A DNA stretch of 64,000 nt. Source: Mumia xiangluensis. Its GTDB lineage: Bacteria > Actinomycetota > Actinomycetes > Propionibacteriales > Nocardioidaceae. Every line of letters starts with the position of its first letter. Position 1 is the first letter of the stretch. A program made the position numbers and the translations under genes. Below the pieces are notes generated by a model, which worked only from the letters and a program-made list of their open reading frames with translations, did no database searches and was not told where the DNA came from. Of the stretch, positions 10,063 through 19,612 are shown piece after piece. The stretch is from NCBI RefSeq assembly GCF_010994095.1, contig NZ_WJYO01000004.1, forward strand, positions 186,001 through 250,000, in the 5' to 3' direction.

Positions 10063-10898
10063 TGGGACAGAAGATCAACCCGCACGGCTTCCGTCTCGGT
10101 ATCTCCACCGATCACAAGAGCCGCTGGTACGCCGACAAGCTCTACAAGAGCTACGTCGGCGAGGACATCAAGATCCGCAGCCTGCTCACCAAGGGCATGG
10201 ATCGCGCCGGCATCAGCCGCGTCGAGATCGAGCGCACCCGTGACCGCGTCCGCGTGGACATCCACACGGCACGTCCGGGCATCGTCATCGGTCGTCGTGG
10301 CGCCGAGGCAGACCGCATCCGCGGAGACCTCGAGAAGCTGACCGGCAAGCAGATCCAGCTGAACATCCTCGAGGTCAAGAACCCCGAGATCGATGCGCAG
10401 CTCGTCGCCCAGGGTGTCGCCGAGCAGCTCGCCGGCCGCGTGCAGTTCCGCCGCGCGATGCGCAAGGCGCTGCAGACCACGATGCGCGCCGGCGCCAAGG
10501 GTGTCCGCATCCAGTGCTCCGGCCGTCTCGGCGGCGCCGAGATGTCGCGCTCGGAGTTCTACCGCGAGGGCCGCGTGCCCCTGCACACGCTCCGCGCAGA
10601 CGTCGACTACGGCTTCTACGAGGCCAGGACGACGTTCGGCCGCATTGGCGTGAAGGTCTGGATCTACAAGGGCGAGGTCGCCGGCACCCGTGCCGAGCGC
10701 GAGGCTCAGGCCGCCGCCCGCGCGGCCGCTCCGGGTGGGCGTCAGCGTCCGGGCCGTGGCGGCGCACGCCGTCCGGCACGTGACGGCCAGCGCGGCGAGC
10801 GTCCCGCACGTCAGCAGGAGCAGGCCGCTGAGGCAGCTCCCGCCAGCAGTGAGGCTGCTGCCGCTCCGGCGGAAGCAGCCAACGGAACGGAGAGCTGA
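10062..10898 (+). CDS. rpsC: 30S ribosomal protein S3
   Basis: S3 has 278 residues. The KH RNA-binding domain ([18 protein letters not shown]) and the C-terminal S3 domain are intact; the protein lines the mRNA entry channel. About 65 residues beyond the core form a low-complexity Ala/Pro/Gly/Arg extension with a [14 protein letters not shown] segment, a frequent actinobacterial feature. GTG start overlapping the rplV stop by one base. Confidence 0.98.
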   Translation: MGQKINPHGFRLGISTDHKSRWYADKLYKSYVGEDIKIRSLLTKGMDRAGISRVEIERTRDRVRVDIHTARPGIVIGRRGAEADRIRGDLEKLTGKQIQLNILEVKNPEIDAQLVAQGVAEQLAGRVQFRRAMRKALQTTMRAGAKGVRIQCSGRLGGAEMSRSEFYREGRVPLHTLRADVDYGFYEARTTFGRIGVKVWIYKGEVAGTRAEREAQAAARAAAPGGRQRPGRGGARRPARDGQRGERPARQQEQAAEAAPASSEAAAAPAEAANGTES

Positions 10899-10901
10899 AC
10901 C

Positions 10902-11321
10902 ATGCTGATCCCGCGCAGGGTCAAGCACCGCAAGCAGCACCACCCCAAGCGCCGTGGCGCCGCCAAGGGCGGCACGTCGCTGGCGTTCGGTGACTTCGGC
11001 ATCCAGGCGGTCGAGGGTCACTACGTGACCAACCGGCAGATCGAGTCCGCTCGTATCGCCATGACCCGTCACATCAAGCGTGGCGGCAAGGTGTGGATCA
11101 ACATCTACCCCGACCGTCCGCTGACCAAGAAGCCTGCCGAGACCCGCATGGGTTCCGGCAAGGGTTCCCCGGAGTGGTGGATCGCCAACGTCAAGGCCGG
11201 CCGCGTCATGTTCGAGCTCTCGGGCGTGCCGGAGCCGGTGGCGCGTGAGGCGCTGCGGCGTGCGATCCACAAGCTCCCGATGAAGTGCAAGATCGTGACC
11301 CGCGAGGCAGGTGAACTCTGA
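10902..11321 (+). CDS. rplP: 50S ribosomal protein L16
   Basis: L16 has 139 residues ([19 protein letters not shown]...), standard length. It helps position tRNA in the A and P sites. The conserved [19 protein letters not shown] block is present. Its stop overlaps the rpmC ATG by one base. Confidence 0.98.
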   Translation: MLIPRRVKHRKQHHPKRRGAAKGGTSLAFGDFGIQAVEGHYVTNRQIESARIAMTRHIKRGGKVWINIYPDRPLTKKPAETRMGSGKGSPEWWIANVKAGRVMFELSGVPEPVAREALRRAIHKLPMKCKIVTREAGEL

Positions 11322-11545
11322 TGGCGAACGCCACGACCGCTGCCGACCTCCGCTCGCTGAGCGCCGAGGATCTGGCCGCCAAGCTCGGCGAGGCCAAGGA
11401 AGAGCTGTTCAACCTTCGCTTCCAGGCCGCGACCGGCCAGCTCGAGAACAACGCGCGGCTGCGTACGGTGCGCAAGGACATCGCGCGCATCTACACCGTC
11501 GTCCGCGAGCGCGAGCTCGGCATCATCGAAAGTGAAGAGGCATGA
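11321..11545 (+). CDS. rpmC: 50S ribosomal protein L29
   Basis: L29 has 74 residues in an antiparallel helical hairpin near the tunnel exit. The [20 protein letters not shown] start and [17 protein letters not shown] segment match the family. The 3' end overlaps rpsQ by 4 bp, as expected for coupled translation. Confidence 0.97.
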   Translation: MANATTAADLRSLSAEDLAAKLGEAKEELFNLRFQAATGQLENNARLRTVRKDIARIYTVVRERELGIIESEEA

Positions 11546-11817
11546 GCAACAACACCGCAGCAGGCGAGCGCAACCGCCGCAAGGTGCGCGAGGGCCTCGT
11601 CGTCAGCGACAAGATGGACAAGACCGTCGTCGTGAGCGTCGAGGACCACGTCAAGCACGCTCTCTACGGCAAGGTCATGCGCCGTACGAGCAAGCTGAAG
11701 GCGCACGACGAGGCCAACGAGGCCGGCATCGGAGACCGCGTGCTTATCGCGGAGACCCGGCCGCTGTCGGCGACCAAGCGTTGGCGTCTCGTCGAGATCC
11801 TCGAGAAGGCCAAGTAA
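11542..11817 (+). CDS. rpsQ: 30S ribosomal protein S17
   Basis: S17 has 91 residues of OB-fold ([27 protein letters not shown] split over residues 18-44). It binds helix 11 of 16S rRNA early in assembly. It is the last gene of the S10 group. The 66-bp gap to rplN contains no obvious terminator, so transcription may continue into the spc group. Confidence 0.97.
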   Translation: MSNNTAAGERNRRKVREGLVVSDKMDKTVVVSVEDHVKHALYGKVMRRTSKLKAHDEANEAGIGDRVLIAETRPLSATKRWRLVEILEKAK

Positions 11818-11883
11818 CCACCACTCGTTCCGCCAGGCTCACGGACACCCCGTGAGAACCAGCGAGACAACAGGAGAGAACCG

Positions 11884-12252
11884 ATGATCCAGCAGGAGTC
11901 GCGACTCAAGGTCGCCGACAACACCGGTGCCAAGGAAATCTTGTGCATCCGCGTGCTCGGCGGTTCCGGTCGTCGATACGCAGGGATCGGCGACACCATC
12001 GTCGCCACCGTCAAGGACGCGATCCCGGGCGGGAACGTCAAGAAGGGCGACGTCGTCAAGGCGGTCGTCGTCCGCACCGCGAAGGAGCGCCGTCGTCCCG
12101 ACGGCTCCTACATCCGGTTCGACGAGAACGCCGCAGTCATCCTGAAGAGCGATGGCGAGCCCCGTGGCACGCGCATCTTCGGCCCCGTGGGCCGCGAGCT
12201 GCGTGACAAGCGCTTCATGCGCATCATCTCGCTGGCCCCGGAGGTGCTGTGA
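11884..12252 (+). CDS. rplN: 50S ribosomal protein L14
   Basis: L14 has 122 residues ([19 protein letters not shown]...), full length and typical of the family. It sits at the subunit interface. A GGAGAGAACCG ribosome-binding site precedes it. The TGA stop shares one base with the ATG of rplX. Confidence 0.99.
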   Translation: MIQQESRLKVADNTGAKEILCIRVLGGSGRRYAGIGDTIVATVKDAIPGGNVKKGDVVKAVVVRTAKERRRPDGSYIRFDENAAVILKSDGEPRGTRIFGPVGRELRDKRFMRIISLAPEVL

Positions 12253-12620
12253 TGACTGTCCAGAAGACCCTGAACATCAAGAAGGGCGACCACGTCCGCG
12301 TGCTGTCCGGCAAGGACCGCGGCGTCGAGGGCAAGGTCATCGCCGTGCTCCCCGAGGCCGACCGCGTGATCGTCGAGGGCGTGAACCGCATCAAGCGCCA
12401 CCAGAAGGCGCTGCAGCCGGGCACGACCAGCTCGATCATCACCAAGGAGGCCCCGATCCACGTCTCGAACGTGGCGCTCCTGGTCGAGGTCGACGGCAAG
12501 AAGGTCACCACCCGCATCGGCTTCCGTCGTGACGAGGTCACCAAGAAGCGTGCGGACGGCTCGACCTACAGCGCGCACCGCAGCGTGCGCATCGCAACGC
12601 GCACCGGAGAGGAGATCTGA
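12252..12620 (+). CDS. rplX: 50S ribosomal protein L24
   Basis: L24 has 122 residues with an N-terminal KOW motif ([20 protein letters not shown]). It initiates 50S assembly. ATG 12252 overlaps the rplN stop by one base; a GTG three bases earlier (12249) would add one Met and cannot be excluded. The stop overlaps the rplE ATG by one base. Confidence 0.97.
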   Translation: MTVQKTLNIKKGDHVRVLSGKDRGVEGKVIAVLPEADRVIVEGVNRIKRHQKALQPGTTSSIITKEAPIHVSNVALLVEVDGKKVTTRIGFRRDEVTKKRADGSTYSAHRSVRIATRTGEEI

Positions 12621-13189
12621 TGACCGCCGAGACCACGGAGAAGGTCACGCCGCGCGTCAAGACGCGTTACCGCGAGGAGATCCTCCCGGCCCTGCACGAG
12701 GAGTTCTCCTACGAGAACGTCATGCAGGTCCCCGGTATGACCAAGATCGTCGTGAACATGGGCGTCGGTGAGGCGGCCCGTGACTCGAAGCTGATCGAGG
12801 GCGCGATCCGCGACCTGACCGCGATCACCGGTCAGAAGCCGCAGGTCACCCGTGCTCGCAAGTCCATCGCGCAGTTCAAGCTGCGTGAGGGCATGCCGAT
12901 CGGTGCGCACGTTACGCTGCGCGGCGACCGTATGTGGGAGTTCCTCGACCGTCTGCTGACGATCGCCCTCCCGCGTATCCGCGACTTCCGCGGGCTCTCG
13001 CCGAAGCAGTTCGACGGGCGCGGCAACTACACGTTCGGTCTCACGGAGCAGGTCATGTTCCACGAGATCGATCAGGACAAGATCGACCGGACCCGTGGCA
13101 TGGACATCACCATCGTCACCTCGGCGACCAACGACGAGGAGGGGCGCGCGCTCCTCACCAAGCTCGGCTTCCCGTTCAAGGAGAACTGA
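12620..13189 (+). CDS. rplE: 50S ribosomal protein L5
   Basis: L5 has 189 residues. It binds 5S rRNA and contacts P-site tRNA. The blocks [33 protein letters not shown] and [10 protein letters not shown] are conserved. Coupled to rplX by a one-base overlap, two bases before rpsN. Confidence 0.98.
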   Translation: MTAETTEKVTPRVKTRYREEILPALHEEFSYENVMQVPGMTKIVVNMGVGEAARDSKLIEGAIRDLTAITGQKPQVTRARKSIAQFKLREGMPIGAHVTLRGDRMWEFLDRLLTIALPRIRDFRGLSPKQFDGRGNYTFGLTEQVMFHEIDQDKIDRTRGMDITIVTSATNDEEGRALLTKLGFPFKEN

Positions 13190-13191
13190 CC

Positions 13192-13377
13192 ATGGCGAAG
13201 ACCTCGCTCAAGGTGAAGGCCGCGCGCAAGCCGAAGTACGCCGTGCGCGCCTACACCCGCTGCCAGCGCTGTGGCCGTCCGAAGTCCGTCTACCGCAAGT
13301 TCGGCCTGTGCCGGATCTGCCTGCGGACGATGGCTCACCGCGGTGAGCTCCCGGGCGTCACGAAGAGCTCCTGGTAA
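13192..13377 (+). CDS. rpsN: 30S ribosomal protein S14, zinc-binding type Z
   Basis: This is the short 61-residue S14. It carries the four zinc ligands in CQRC and CRIC (CxxC-x12-CxxC), so it is the C+ (type Z) form. Genomes with this form sometimes also keep a zinc-free paralogue under Zur control elsewhere; none is in this window. The start at 13192 ([13 protein letters not shown]) is preferred over the much longer frame that runs through rplE in a different phase. Confidence 0.98.
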   Translation: MAKTSLKVKAARKPKYAVRAYTRCQRCGRPKSVYRKFGLCRICLRTMAHRGELPGVTKSSW

Positions 13378-13404
13378 TCCCGACTCGACCCTGAACGCCG
13401 CAGG

Positions 13405-13423
13405 TCCGCACCACCGGTGCGGA
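13405..13423 (+). promoter_or_regulatory. Small stem-loop between rpsN and rpsH
   Basis: TCCGCACC pairs with GGTGCGGA around a 3-nt ACC loop in the 75-bp rpsN-rpsH gap. In E. coli, S8 represses the spc operon by binding near rplE, but this short hairpin does not visibly resemble the S8 site. Function unknown; it may only stabilise or process the message. Confidence 0.35.
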
Positions 13424-13452
13424 AACCGTGGCAGGAAAGTGGAAACACACTC

Positions 13453-13860
13453 ATGACGATGACTGATCCGATCGCGGACATGCTGACGCGTGTCCGCAAC
13501 GGCAACCAGGCGTTCCACGACGAGGTGAGCATGCCTTACAGCAAGCTCAAGGCCGGCGTCGCGGAGATCCTGAAGCAAGAGGGCTACATCACGGGCTTCT
13601 CCGTGGCCGAGCCGTCCGAGGGCGTGGTGGGCAAGACGCTCACCGTCACCCTCAAGTACGGCCAGCACCGCGAGCGTGCGATCGCCGGCATCCGGCGCAT
13701 CAGCAAGCCGGGGCTGCGCGTCTACGCGAAGTCGACCAACCTGCCGAAGGTCCTCGGTGGCCTGGGCGTGGCGATCATCTCCACGAGCCAGGGCCTCCTG
13801 ACCGACAAGCAGGCCAAGCACAAGGGCGTCGGCGGCGAAGTCCTCGCCTACGTCTGGTGA
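13453..13860 (+). CDS. rpsH: 30S ribosomal protein S8
   Basis: S8 has 135 residues ([19 protein letters not shown]...). It binds the central domain of 16S rRNA. The C-terminal motif [26 protein letters not shown] ends the protein (residues 110-135). ATG 13453 is preferred; ATG 13459 is a close alternative, and the frame open to 13417 has no family similarity. Confidence 0.97.
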   Translation: MTMTDPIADMLTRVRNGNQAFHDEVSMPYSKLKAGVAEILKQEGYITGFSVAEPSEGVVGKTLTVTLKYGQHRERAIAGIRRISKPGLRVYAKSTNLPKVLGGLGVAIISTSQGLLTDKQAKHKGVGGEVLAYVW

Positions 13861-13876
13861 CGGGAGGAGACTAGAC

Positions 13877-14419
13877 ATGTCACGTATTGGCAAGCAGCCG
13901 GTGACGGTTCCTTCCGGTGTCGACGTTGCGATCGACGGCCAGGTCGTCACCGTGAAGGGCCCCAAGGGCTCCCTCGCGCACACCGTGGCCGCACCGATCA
14001 CCGCGACGAAGTCCGAGGACGGCACGATCTCGGTCGAGCGTCCGAACGACGAGCGCCAGAACCGTTCGCTCCACGGCCTCACGCGCACCCTGATCAACAA
14101 CATGATGGTCGGCGTGACGCAGGGCTACGAGAAGAAGCTCGAGCTGGTCGGCGTGGGTTACCGCGTCCTGGCGAAGGGCCCTGCCGCGATCGAGCTCAAC
14201 CTCGGCTTCAGCCACCCGGTGCCCTTCGAGGCCCCGGAGGGCGTGACCTTCACGGTCGAGTCGCCGACGAAGCTCACCGTGACCGGCATCGACAAGCAGC
14301 AGGTCGGTGAGGTCGCGGCCAACATCCGCAAGCTGCGCAAGCCCGAGCCGTACAAGGGCAAGGGCGTGCGTTACGCAGGCGAGCACGTTCGCCGCAAGGC
14401 CGGGAAGGCTGGCAAGTAA
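13877..14419 (+). CDS. rplF: 50S ribosomal protein L6
   Basis: L6 has 180 residues in two repeated domains near the factor-binding region. It begins [17 protein letters not shown] and ends with the conserved [30 protein letters not shown] ribosome-binding site precedes the ATG. The stop TAA overlaps rplR by one base. Confidence 0.98.
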   Translation: MSRIGKQPVTVPSGVDVAIDGQVVTVKGPKGSLAHTVAAPITATKSEDGTISVERPNDERQNRSLHGLTRTLINNMMVGVTQGYEKKLELVGVGYRVLAKGPAAIELNLGFSHPVPFEAPEGVTFTVESPTKLTVTGIDKQQVGEVAANIRKLRKPEPYKGKGVRYAGEHVRRKAGKAGK

Positions 14420-14802
14420 TGGCAATCGCACTCAAGCACCGCAAGCACGAGGCTGCGCGTACCGCAGGCCGTCGTCGCCGCCAGGTGCGCGGTCGCAAGC
14501 GGGTCGCAGGGACGCAGGATCGTCCCCGTCTCGTGATCACGCGTTCCAGCCGCCACATCGTCGCTCAGGTCGTCAACGACCTGGAGGGCCGTACGCTCGC
14601 GTCGGCCTCGTCGATGGAGGCCGAGCTGCGTTCGCTGGACGGCGACAAGACCGCCAAGGCCCGTCGCGTCGGTGAGCTGATCGCCGACCGCGCGAAGGTC
14701 GCCGGGGTCGAGTCCGTCGTGTTCGACCGCGCAGGGAACAAGTACCAGGGGCGCGTCGCCGCCCTGGCCGAGGGCGCCCGCGAGGGCGGCCTGGCCTTCT
14801 AG
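14419..14802 (+). CDS. rplR: 50S ribosomal protein L18
   Basis: L18 has 127 residues and binds 5S rRNA with L5. The family features [17 protein letters not shown] and the C-terminal [17 protein letters not shown] are intact. It starts at the last base of rplF and ends 26 bp before rpsE. Confidence 0.98.
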   Translation: MAIALKHRKHEAARTAGRRRRQVRGRKRVAGTQDRPRLVITRSSRHIVAQVVNDLEGRTLASASSMEAELRSLDGDKTAKARRVGELIADRAKVAGVESVVFDRAGNKYQGRVAALAEGAREGGLAF

Positions 14803-14828
14803 GCCAGACGAGAGAAGAGGACAGTCGA

Positions 14829-15431
14829 ATGAGCGGAGCCCAGCGCCGCAGTGGCGGCGGGGACCGTCGGGGTCGCGGTCGCGACTCGGCGGACAAGACC
14901 GCATACATCGAGAAGGTCGTCGGCATCAACCGCGTGGCCAAGGTCGTCAAGGGCGGACGTCGGTTCAGCTTCACGGCCCTCGTCGTCGTCGGTGACGGCG
15001 ACGGCATGGTCGGTGTCGGTTACGGCAAGGCCAAGGAGGTGCCGACCGCCATCCAGAAGGGTGTCGAGGAGGCGAAGAAGTCCTTCTTCCGCGTGCCGCG
15101 TATCCAGGGGACCATCCCGCACCCCGTGCAGGGTGAGAAGGCTGCCGGTGTCGTCATGCTGCGCCCGGCCGCTCCTGGTACCGGTGTCATCGCGGGTGGC
15201 CCGGTCCGCGCCGTTCTCGAGGCCGCCGGCATCCACGACGTCCTGAGCAAGTCGCTCGGGTCGTCCAACGCGATCAACATCGTGCACGCCACCATCCAGG
15301 CGCTGAAGGAGCTCGAGTCGCCCCAGGACGTGGCCAACCGCCGCGGCCTGCCGGTCGAGCACGTCACGCCTGCCGCGCTGCTCAAGTCGAGCAAGGAGCC
15401 GACGCAGGCTCCTGCCCAGGCGGGTGCATGA
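14829..15431 (+). CDS. rpsE: 30S ribosomal protein S5
   Basis: S5 has 200 residues: double-stranded RNA-binding N-terminal domain ([19 protein letters not shown]) and C-terminal S5 fold. It takes part in decoding fidelity. The basic N-terminus ([18 protein letters not shown]) and Ala/Pro-rich tail are variable extensions. The stop overlaps the rpmD start. Confidence 0.98.
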   Translation: MSGAQRRSGGGDRRGRGRDSADKTAYIEKVVGINRVAKVVKGGRRFSFTALVVVGDGDGMVGVGYGKAKEVPTAIQKGVEEAKKSFFRVPRIQGTIPHPVQGEKAAGVVMLRPAAPGTGVIAGGPVRAVLEAAGIHDVLSKSLGSSNAINIVHATIQALKELESPQDVANRRGLPVEHVTPAALLKSSKEPTQAPAQAGA

Positions 15432-15613
15432 TGGCGAAGCTGCAGGTGACCCAGACGCGCTCGGCCATCGGGCGCAAGCAGAACCAGCGCGAGACCCTGC
15501 GCACGCTCGGTCTCAAGCGCATCGGCGACGTCGTCGTCAAGGAGGACCGTCCCGAGATCCGCGGGATGATCGCGACGGTTCCTCACCTCGTCGACGTCAA
15601 GACTGTGGACTGA
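15431..15613 (+). CDS. rpmD: 50S ribosomal protein L30
   Basis: L30 has 60 residues ([19 protein letters not shown]...), the short bacterial form. Start 15431 overlaps the rpsE stop by one base; an ATG immediately before it (15428) would add one Met. It is followed after 14 bp by rplO. Confidence 0.96.
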   Translation: MAKLQVTQTRSAIGRKQNQRETLRTLGLKRIGDVVVKEDRPEIRGMIATVPHLVDVKTVD

Positions 15614-15627
15614 GGGGAGGAACTGAC

Positions 15628-16068
15628 ATGACGCTCAAGCTGCACCACCTCCGCCCCGCACCGGGCGCGAAGACCGCCAAGACCCGTGTGGGTCGCGGTG
15701 AGGGAAGCAAGGGCAAGACCGCGGGCCGCGGCACCAAGGGCACCAGTGCCCGTTACCAGGTGCCGGTCGGCTTCGAGGGCGGCCAGGTCCCGATCCACAT
15801 GCGCCTCCCGAAGCTCGGCGGCTTCAAGAGCCCGTTCAAGGTCGAGTACCAGGTCGTCAACCTGACCCGTCTCGAGGAGCTCTTCCCCGAGGGCGGCGCG
15901 GTCGACGTGGCCGCGCTCGTCGAGAAGGGTGCTGTCCGCAAGGGCCGCCCGGTCAAGGTGCTCGGCAACGGCGAGATCTCCGTCGCGGTCCAGGTGACCG
16001 TCGACAAGTTCTCGGCCTCGGCCAAGAGCAAGATCGAAGCTGCCGGCGGCTCGGTCACCGAGCTCTGA
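15628..16068 (+). CDS. rplO: 50S ribosomal protein L15
   Basis: L15 has 146 residues. The glycine-rich RNA-binding N-terminus ([19 protein letters not shown]) is followed by the L15/L18e fold ending GGSVTEL. It is a late-assembly 50S protein. The ATG at 15628 follows a GGGGAGGAAC ribosome-binding site; the longer frame upstream is a shadow of rpmD. It is the last ribosomal gene before secY. Confidence 0.98.
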   Translation: MTLKLHHLRPAPGAKTAKTRVGRGEGSKGKTAGRGTKGTSARYQVPVGFEGGQVPIHMRLPKLGGFKSPFKVEYQVVNLTRLEELFPEGGAVDVAALVEKGAVRKGRPVKVLGNGEISVAVQVTVDKFSASAKSKIEAAGGSVTEL

Positions 16069-16087
16069 GCCGTACCAGCTCATGAGA

Positions 16088-16137
16088 CATGGCGGTCTCT
16101 GACAGCTGCTCTTCGAGCGGCTGTTAGAGTCGCCATG
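16088..16137 (+). terminator. Long stem-loop between rplO and secY (terminator or attenuator)
   Basis: CATGGCG (16088-16094) pairs with CGCCATG (16131-16137). The stem continues as CTCTGACAGC (16097-16106) with GCTGTTAGAG (16120-16129) and GCTC with GAGC around a TTC loop. It is followed by TTTCGCAT. A stem of roughly 20 bp here could terminate part of the transcripts and lower secY-adk-map expression relative to ribosomal proteins. Confidence 0.6.
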
Positions 16138-16199
16138 TTTCGCATACCCCCCCATTTCCACGCACGGGACACCGTCGCCGTTGTCCATAGGAGGACCCG

Positions 16200-17507
16200 G
16201 TGCTCAGCGCCTTCGTCAACGCGTTCAAGACGCCTGATCTACGCAAGAAGATCTTGTTCGTCTTGTTCATTCTCGTGCTGTTCCGGATGGGATCCGTTCT
16301 CCCCGCGCCCGGTGTCGACGTCGAGAACGTCCGTTTCTGCCTGAACGCCGCCACCACCGGCGAGAACGCCAACAGCGTGTTCAGCCTGCTCAACGTCTTC
16401 TCGGGCGGCGCGCTGCTCCAGCTGACCGTCTTCGCGCTCGGCATCATGCCGTACATCACCGCGAGCATCATCCTGCAGCTGCTCACGGTGGTGATCCCGC
16501 GGCTGGAGGCCCTCAAGAAGGAGGGCCAGTCCGGCCAGACGAAGATCACGCAGTACACCCGCTACCTGACGCTGGGCCTCGCGGTCCTCCAGGGCGCGGG
16601 CATCGTCGCGATGGCGCGCTCGGGTGCCCTGTTCGGCAACCAGTGCGCGCGCGACCTGCTGGTCGACACCGACTCCGTGTCGCTGTTCCTCCTGATCGTC
16701 CTCGTGATGGTCGCCGGCACCGCGATCATCATGTGGTTCGGCGAGCTCATCACCGACCGCGGCGTCGGCAACGGCATGTCGCTGCTCATCTTCACCCAGA
16801 TCATCGCGACCTTCCCCGGCACGATGTGGCTGATCAAGGAGCAGAAGGGCTGGGGCACCTTCGCCATCGTCACCGGCGTCGGCCTCGCAGTCGTCGCGGC
16901 CGTCATCTTCATCGAGCAGGCGCAGCGCCGCATCCCGGTGCAGTACGCCCGCCGGATGGTCGGCCGCAAGATGTTCGGCGGCTCCTCGACCTACATCCCG
17001 CTGAAGGTCAACCAGGCCGGCGTCATCCCGGTGATCTTCGCCTCGAGCCTCATGTACCTTCCCGCGCTGGCGGCGCAGTTCAACCAGGGCGAGGGTTGGT
17101 CCACCTGGGTCACCGAGAACTTCGTGCAAGGTGACCACCCGCTCTACATGGTGACCTTCTTCCTCCTGATCGTGTTCTTCACGTACTTCTACGTGTCGAT
17201 CACCTTCAACCCCAAGGAGGTCGCCGACAACATGAAGAAGTACGGCGGCTTCATCCCCGGCATCCGTGCCGGTCGCCCGACCGAGCAGTACCTCGGGTAC
17301 GTGCTGTCACGCATCACCTTCCCGGGATCGCTGTACCTCGGTCTCGTCGCCCTGATCCCGCTGCTCGCGTTCATGCTCATCGACGCCAACCAGAACTTCC
17401 CGTTCGGTGGCACCACGCTGCTCATCATGGTGGGCGTCGGCCTCGACACGGTGAAGCAGATCGAGAGCCAGCTGCAGCAGCGCAACTACGAAGGGTTCCT
17501 CAAGTGA
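16200..17507 (+). CDS. secY: Preprotein translocase subunit SecY
   Basis: SecY has 435 residues and about ten transmembrane segments. It is the channel of the SecYEG general secretion translocon in the cytoplasmic membrane. Family markers include FMLFSGGALLQLTVFALGIMPYI-like text around residues 60-85, the NQAGVIPVIFASSL block and the C-terminal KQIESQLQQRNYEGF. GTG start with a TAGGAGG ribosome-binding site. The stop overlaps the adk start by 4 bp. Confidence 0.98.
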   Translation: MLSAFVNAFKTPDLRKKILFVLFILVLFRMGSVLPAPGVDVENVRFCLNAATTGENANSVFSLLNVFSGGALLQLTVFALGIMPYITASIILQLLTVVIPRLEALKKEGQSGQTKITQYTRYLTLGLAVLQGAGIVAMARSGALFGNQCARDLLVDTDSVSLFLLIVLVMVAGTAIIMWFGELITDRGVGNGMSLLIFTQIIATFPGTMWLIKEQKGWGTFAIVTGVGLAVVAAVIFIEQAQRRIPVQYARRMVGRKMFGGSSTYIPLKVNQAGVIPVIFASSLMYLPALAAQFNQGEGWSTWVTENFVQGDHPLYMVTFFLLIVFFTYFYVSITFNPKEVADNMKKYGGFIPGIRAGRPTEQYLGYVLSRITFPGSLYLGLVALIPLLAFMLIDANQNFPFGGTTLLIMVGVGLDTVKQIESQLQQRNYEGFLK

Positions 17508-18073
17508 CGCGTCTCTTGTTCATGGGTCCTCCGGGTGCAGGCAAGGGCACCCAGGCGACTCTGCTCGCCGACAAGCTCGGGATCCCCCACATCTCCACGG
17601 GGGACATCTTCCGCGCGAACGTCTCCCAGGGCACCGAGCTCGGTGTGCTGGCGAAGAGCTACATGGACAAGGGCGAGTACGTCCCGGACGAGGTCACGAA
17701 CGAGATGGTCCGCGCACGGCTCGGCGAGGCCGATGCCCGCACCGGGTTCCTGCTGGACGGCTACCCCCGTACGGTCGACCAGGTCCACACCCTGGACGGC
17801 ATCCTCGAGGAGCTCGGCGAGAAGCTCGACGCGGTCGTGGAGCTCGTCGTCGACCGTGAGGAGCTCATCGCTCGTCTGCTGAAGCGCGCCGAGACCTCCG
17901 GCCGTACCGACGACACCGAAGAGGTCATCCGGCACCGCCAGGAGGTCTACGAGCAGACGACGCCGCTGCTGGCGGTGTACGCCGACCGCGGCCTGCTCGT
18001 CCAGGTCGACGGCATCGGCGCCGTCGACGACATCCAGGCGCGCATCTTCGACGCGCTCCCGCACGCCGGCTAG
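17504..18073 (+). CDS. adk: Adenylate kinase
   Basis: Adenylate kinase (189 residues) interconverts AMP + ATP and 2 ADP. The P-loop GPPGAGKGTQA, the AMP-binding HISTGDIFR and the FLLDGYPRTVDQ block are intact. It is the short form without the zinc-finger LID insert. GTG start overlapping the secY stop. Confidence 0.98.
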   Translation: MTRLLFMGPPGAGKGTQATLLADKLGIPHISTGDIFRANVSQGTELGVLAKSYMDKGEYVPDEVTNEMVRARLGEADARTGFLLDGYPRTVDQVHTLDGILEELGEKLDAVVELVVDREELIARLLKRAETSGRTDDTEEVIRHRQEVYEQTTPLLAVYADRGLLVQVDGIGAVDDIQARIFDALPHAG

Positions 18074-18110
18074 GTCGACGGGCACGCAGTCCTATGGGGC
18101 AGGTTCGTTA

Positions 18111-18947
18111 ATGGGGTTCTTCGGCAGCGGTCTGGAGATCAAGAAGCCTGACCAGGTCGCGGTGATGCGCCAGGCCGGGCTCATCGTCGGCGAGACCCTC
18201 GAGATCCTGCGCGGTTCGGTGCGCGCCGGGATGACGACCGCCGACCTCGACGCCATCGCCGAGGACCACATCCGAAGCCGCGGGGCAGCCCCGAACTTCA
18301 AGGGCTACCACGGGTTCCCGGCGACGATCTGCACGTCGGTCAACGACGAGGTGGTCCACGGCATCCCGGGCCCGCGTGTCATCGAGGAGGGCGACCTCGT
18401 CTCGATCGACTGCGGCTGCGTCCTCGACGGCTGGCACGGTGACGCGGCGATCACCGTCGCTGTCGGCGAGGTGTCCGAGAGCCGCCGCGAGCTGCTGCGG
18501 GTCACGGAGGAGTCGCTGTGGCGGGGGATCGCCGCGGCCCGCCTCGGGGGTCGGGTGAGCGACATCGGCCACGGCGTCGAGTCGTACATCCGCAAGCAGC
18601 CCGGCGGTGAACGCTACGGGATCGTCGAGGACTACGTCGGTCACGGCATCGGGTCCGCCATGCACATGCCTCCGAACGTCCCCAACTTCGGCAGCCCCGG
18701 GCACGGCCCCAAGCTGGTCAAGGGGCTGGTCCTCGCCGTGGAGCCGATGCTCACCGAGGGCACGATCGAGACCACCACCCTGCCTGACGACTGGACGGTC
18801 GTCACCGACGACAAGGGCTGGGCAGCCCACTTCGAGCACACCTTCACGCTCACCGATTCCGGTGCATGGGTGCTCACCGCCGTCGACGGCGGACGCGCCA
18901 AGCTGGCCGAGCTCGGGGTGCCCTACGGCGGCCCCGCCGAGGCCTGA
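18111..18947 (+). CDS. map: Type I methionine aminopeptidase
   Basis: Methionine aminopeptidase (278 residues) removes the initiator Met from nascent proteins. The pita-bread fold metal ligands are recognisable: Asp in SIDCGC and DAAI, His in GHGIGSAMH, and Glu in VEPML and the C-terminal FEHTFTL. It lacks the N-terminal zinc/SH3 extension of the longer actinobacterial paralogue. It lies 37 bp after adk and before the infA promoter. Confidence 0.97.
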   Translation: MGFFGSGLEIKKPDQVAVMRQAGLIVGETLEILRGSVRAGMTTADLDAIAEDHIRSRGAAPNFKGYHGFPATICTSVNDEVVHGIPGPRVIEEGDLVSIDCGCVLDGWHGDAAITVAVGEVSESRRELLRVTEESLWRGIAAARLGGRVSDIGHGVESYIRKQPGGERYGIVEDYVGHGIGSAMHMPPNVPNFGSPGHGPKLVKGLVLAVEPMLTEGTIETTTLPDDWTVVTDDKGWAAHFEHTFTLTDSGAWVLTAVDGGRAKLAELGVPYGGPAEA

Positions 18948-18957
18948 CCGAGCGGAT

Positions 18958-18987
18958 TTGTCCCGCGGCAGTCCAGCACCGTACTAT
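18958..18987 (+). promoter_or_regulatory. Probable sigma-70 promoter for infA-rpmJ-alpha group
   Basis: A -35 hexamer TTGTCC (18958-18963) and a -10 hexamer TACTAT (18982-18987) are 18 bp apart. They lie just after the map stop codon and 75 bp before the infA start. This would give infA and the following genes a transcript independent of the spc promoter. Confidence 0.65.
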
Positions 18988-19061
18988 GGACAGTCGGCCG
19001 TGGTCTGCAATTCTGCATGCCTGCGGCCGGTCCGAGAGACGTACGACAGATTGCGGAGGAC

Positions 19062-19283
19062 ATGCCGAAGAAGGAAGGCGTCATCGAGCTCGAGGGCTCG
19101 GTCATCGAGGCCCTGCCGAACGCGATGTTCCGGGTCGAGCTGACCAACGGCCACAAGGTTCTTGCGCACATCAGCGGCAAGATGCGTCAGCACTACATCC
19201 GTATCCTCCCCGAGGATCGTGTGGTGGTGGAGCTGTCCCCGTACGACCTCACCCGAGGTCGGATCGTCTACCGGTACAAGTGA
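19062..19283 (+). CDS. infA: Translation initiation factor IF-1
   Basis: IF-1 has 73 residues ([19 protein letters not shown]...), one S1-type OB domain that occupies the ribosomal A site during initiation. ATG 19062 has a GCGGAGGA ribosome-binding site and gives the conserved N-terminus; the 15-residue extension from 19017 is not conserved. An internal promoter lies upstream. Confidence 0.98.
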   Translation: MPKKEGVIELEGSVIEALPNAMFRVELTNGHKVLAHISGKMRQHYIRILPEDRVVVELSPYDLTRGRIVYRYK

Positions 19284-19363
19284 CCCGCACCGACGACCGC
19301 CCGCAAGGGCTGCCGTCGACGCGTGCCGCCCAACCATCCGTCCGTTCAAGATAAGAGAGCTCG

Positions 19364-19477
19364 ATGAAGGTTCAACCGAGCGTCAAGCCGATCTGCGACA
19401 AGTGCAAGGTCATCCGTCGCCATGGCCGAGTCATGGTGATCTGTGAGAACCCGCGCCACAAGCAGCGGCAGGGCTGA
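19364..19477 (+). CDS. rpmJ: 50S ribosomal protein L36, zinc-binding form
   Basis: L36 has only 37 residues ([19 protein letters not shown]...). It carries the zinc ligands C-x2-C, a further Cys and a His in CENPRH, so it is the C+ form. The gene sits in its usual place between infA and rpsM. Confidence 0.97.
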   Translation: MKVQPSVKPICDKCKVIRRHGRVMVICENPRHKQRQG

Positions 19478-19506
19478 CCAGCCCGCAACCCACCACGTGA
19501 CCGCTC

Positions 19507-19570
19507 ACCTCGTCTGCTGACGAGGTGCTTCCCCCGGACCGGAGGCCGGGGCCTGGCTGAGGCAGCCAGG
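19507..19570 (+). promoter_or_regulatory. Three consecutive stem-loops between rpmJ and rpsM
   Basis: The 135-bp gap holds three hairpins in a row: ACCTCGTC/GACGAGGT with a 4-nt loop (19507-19526), CCCCGG/CCGGGG (19532-19551) and CCTGGCT/AGCCAGG with a 5-nt loop (19552-19570). None is followed by a T tract. They sit where other bacteria place the alpha-operon leader regulated by S4, but no S4 pseudoknot was recognised. Confidence 0.5.
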
Positions 19571-19612
19571 ACGCGTCACGTCCACACCTCCGTAGTGGAA
19601 GGACACCGCCTG

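Noticed and set aside
10690-10908. Small plus-strand frame within the rpsC tail
   Set aside because: It is an alternative phase of the Ala/Arg-rich S3 extension without its own ribosome-binding site.
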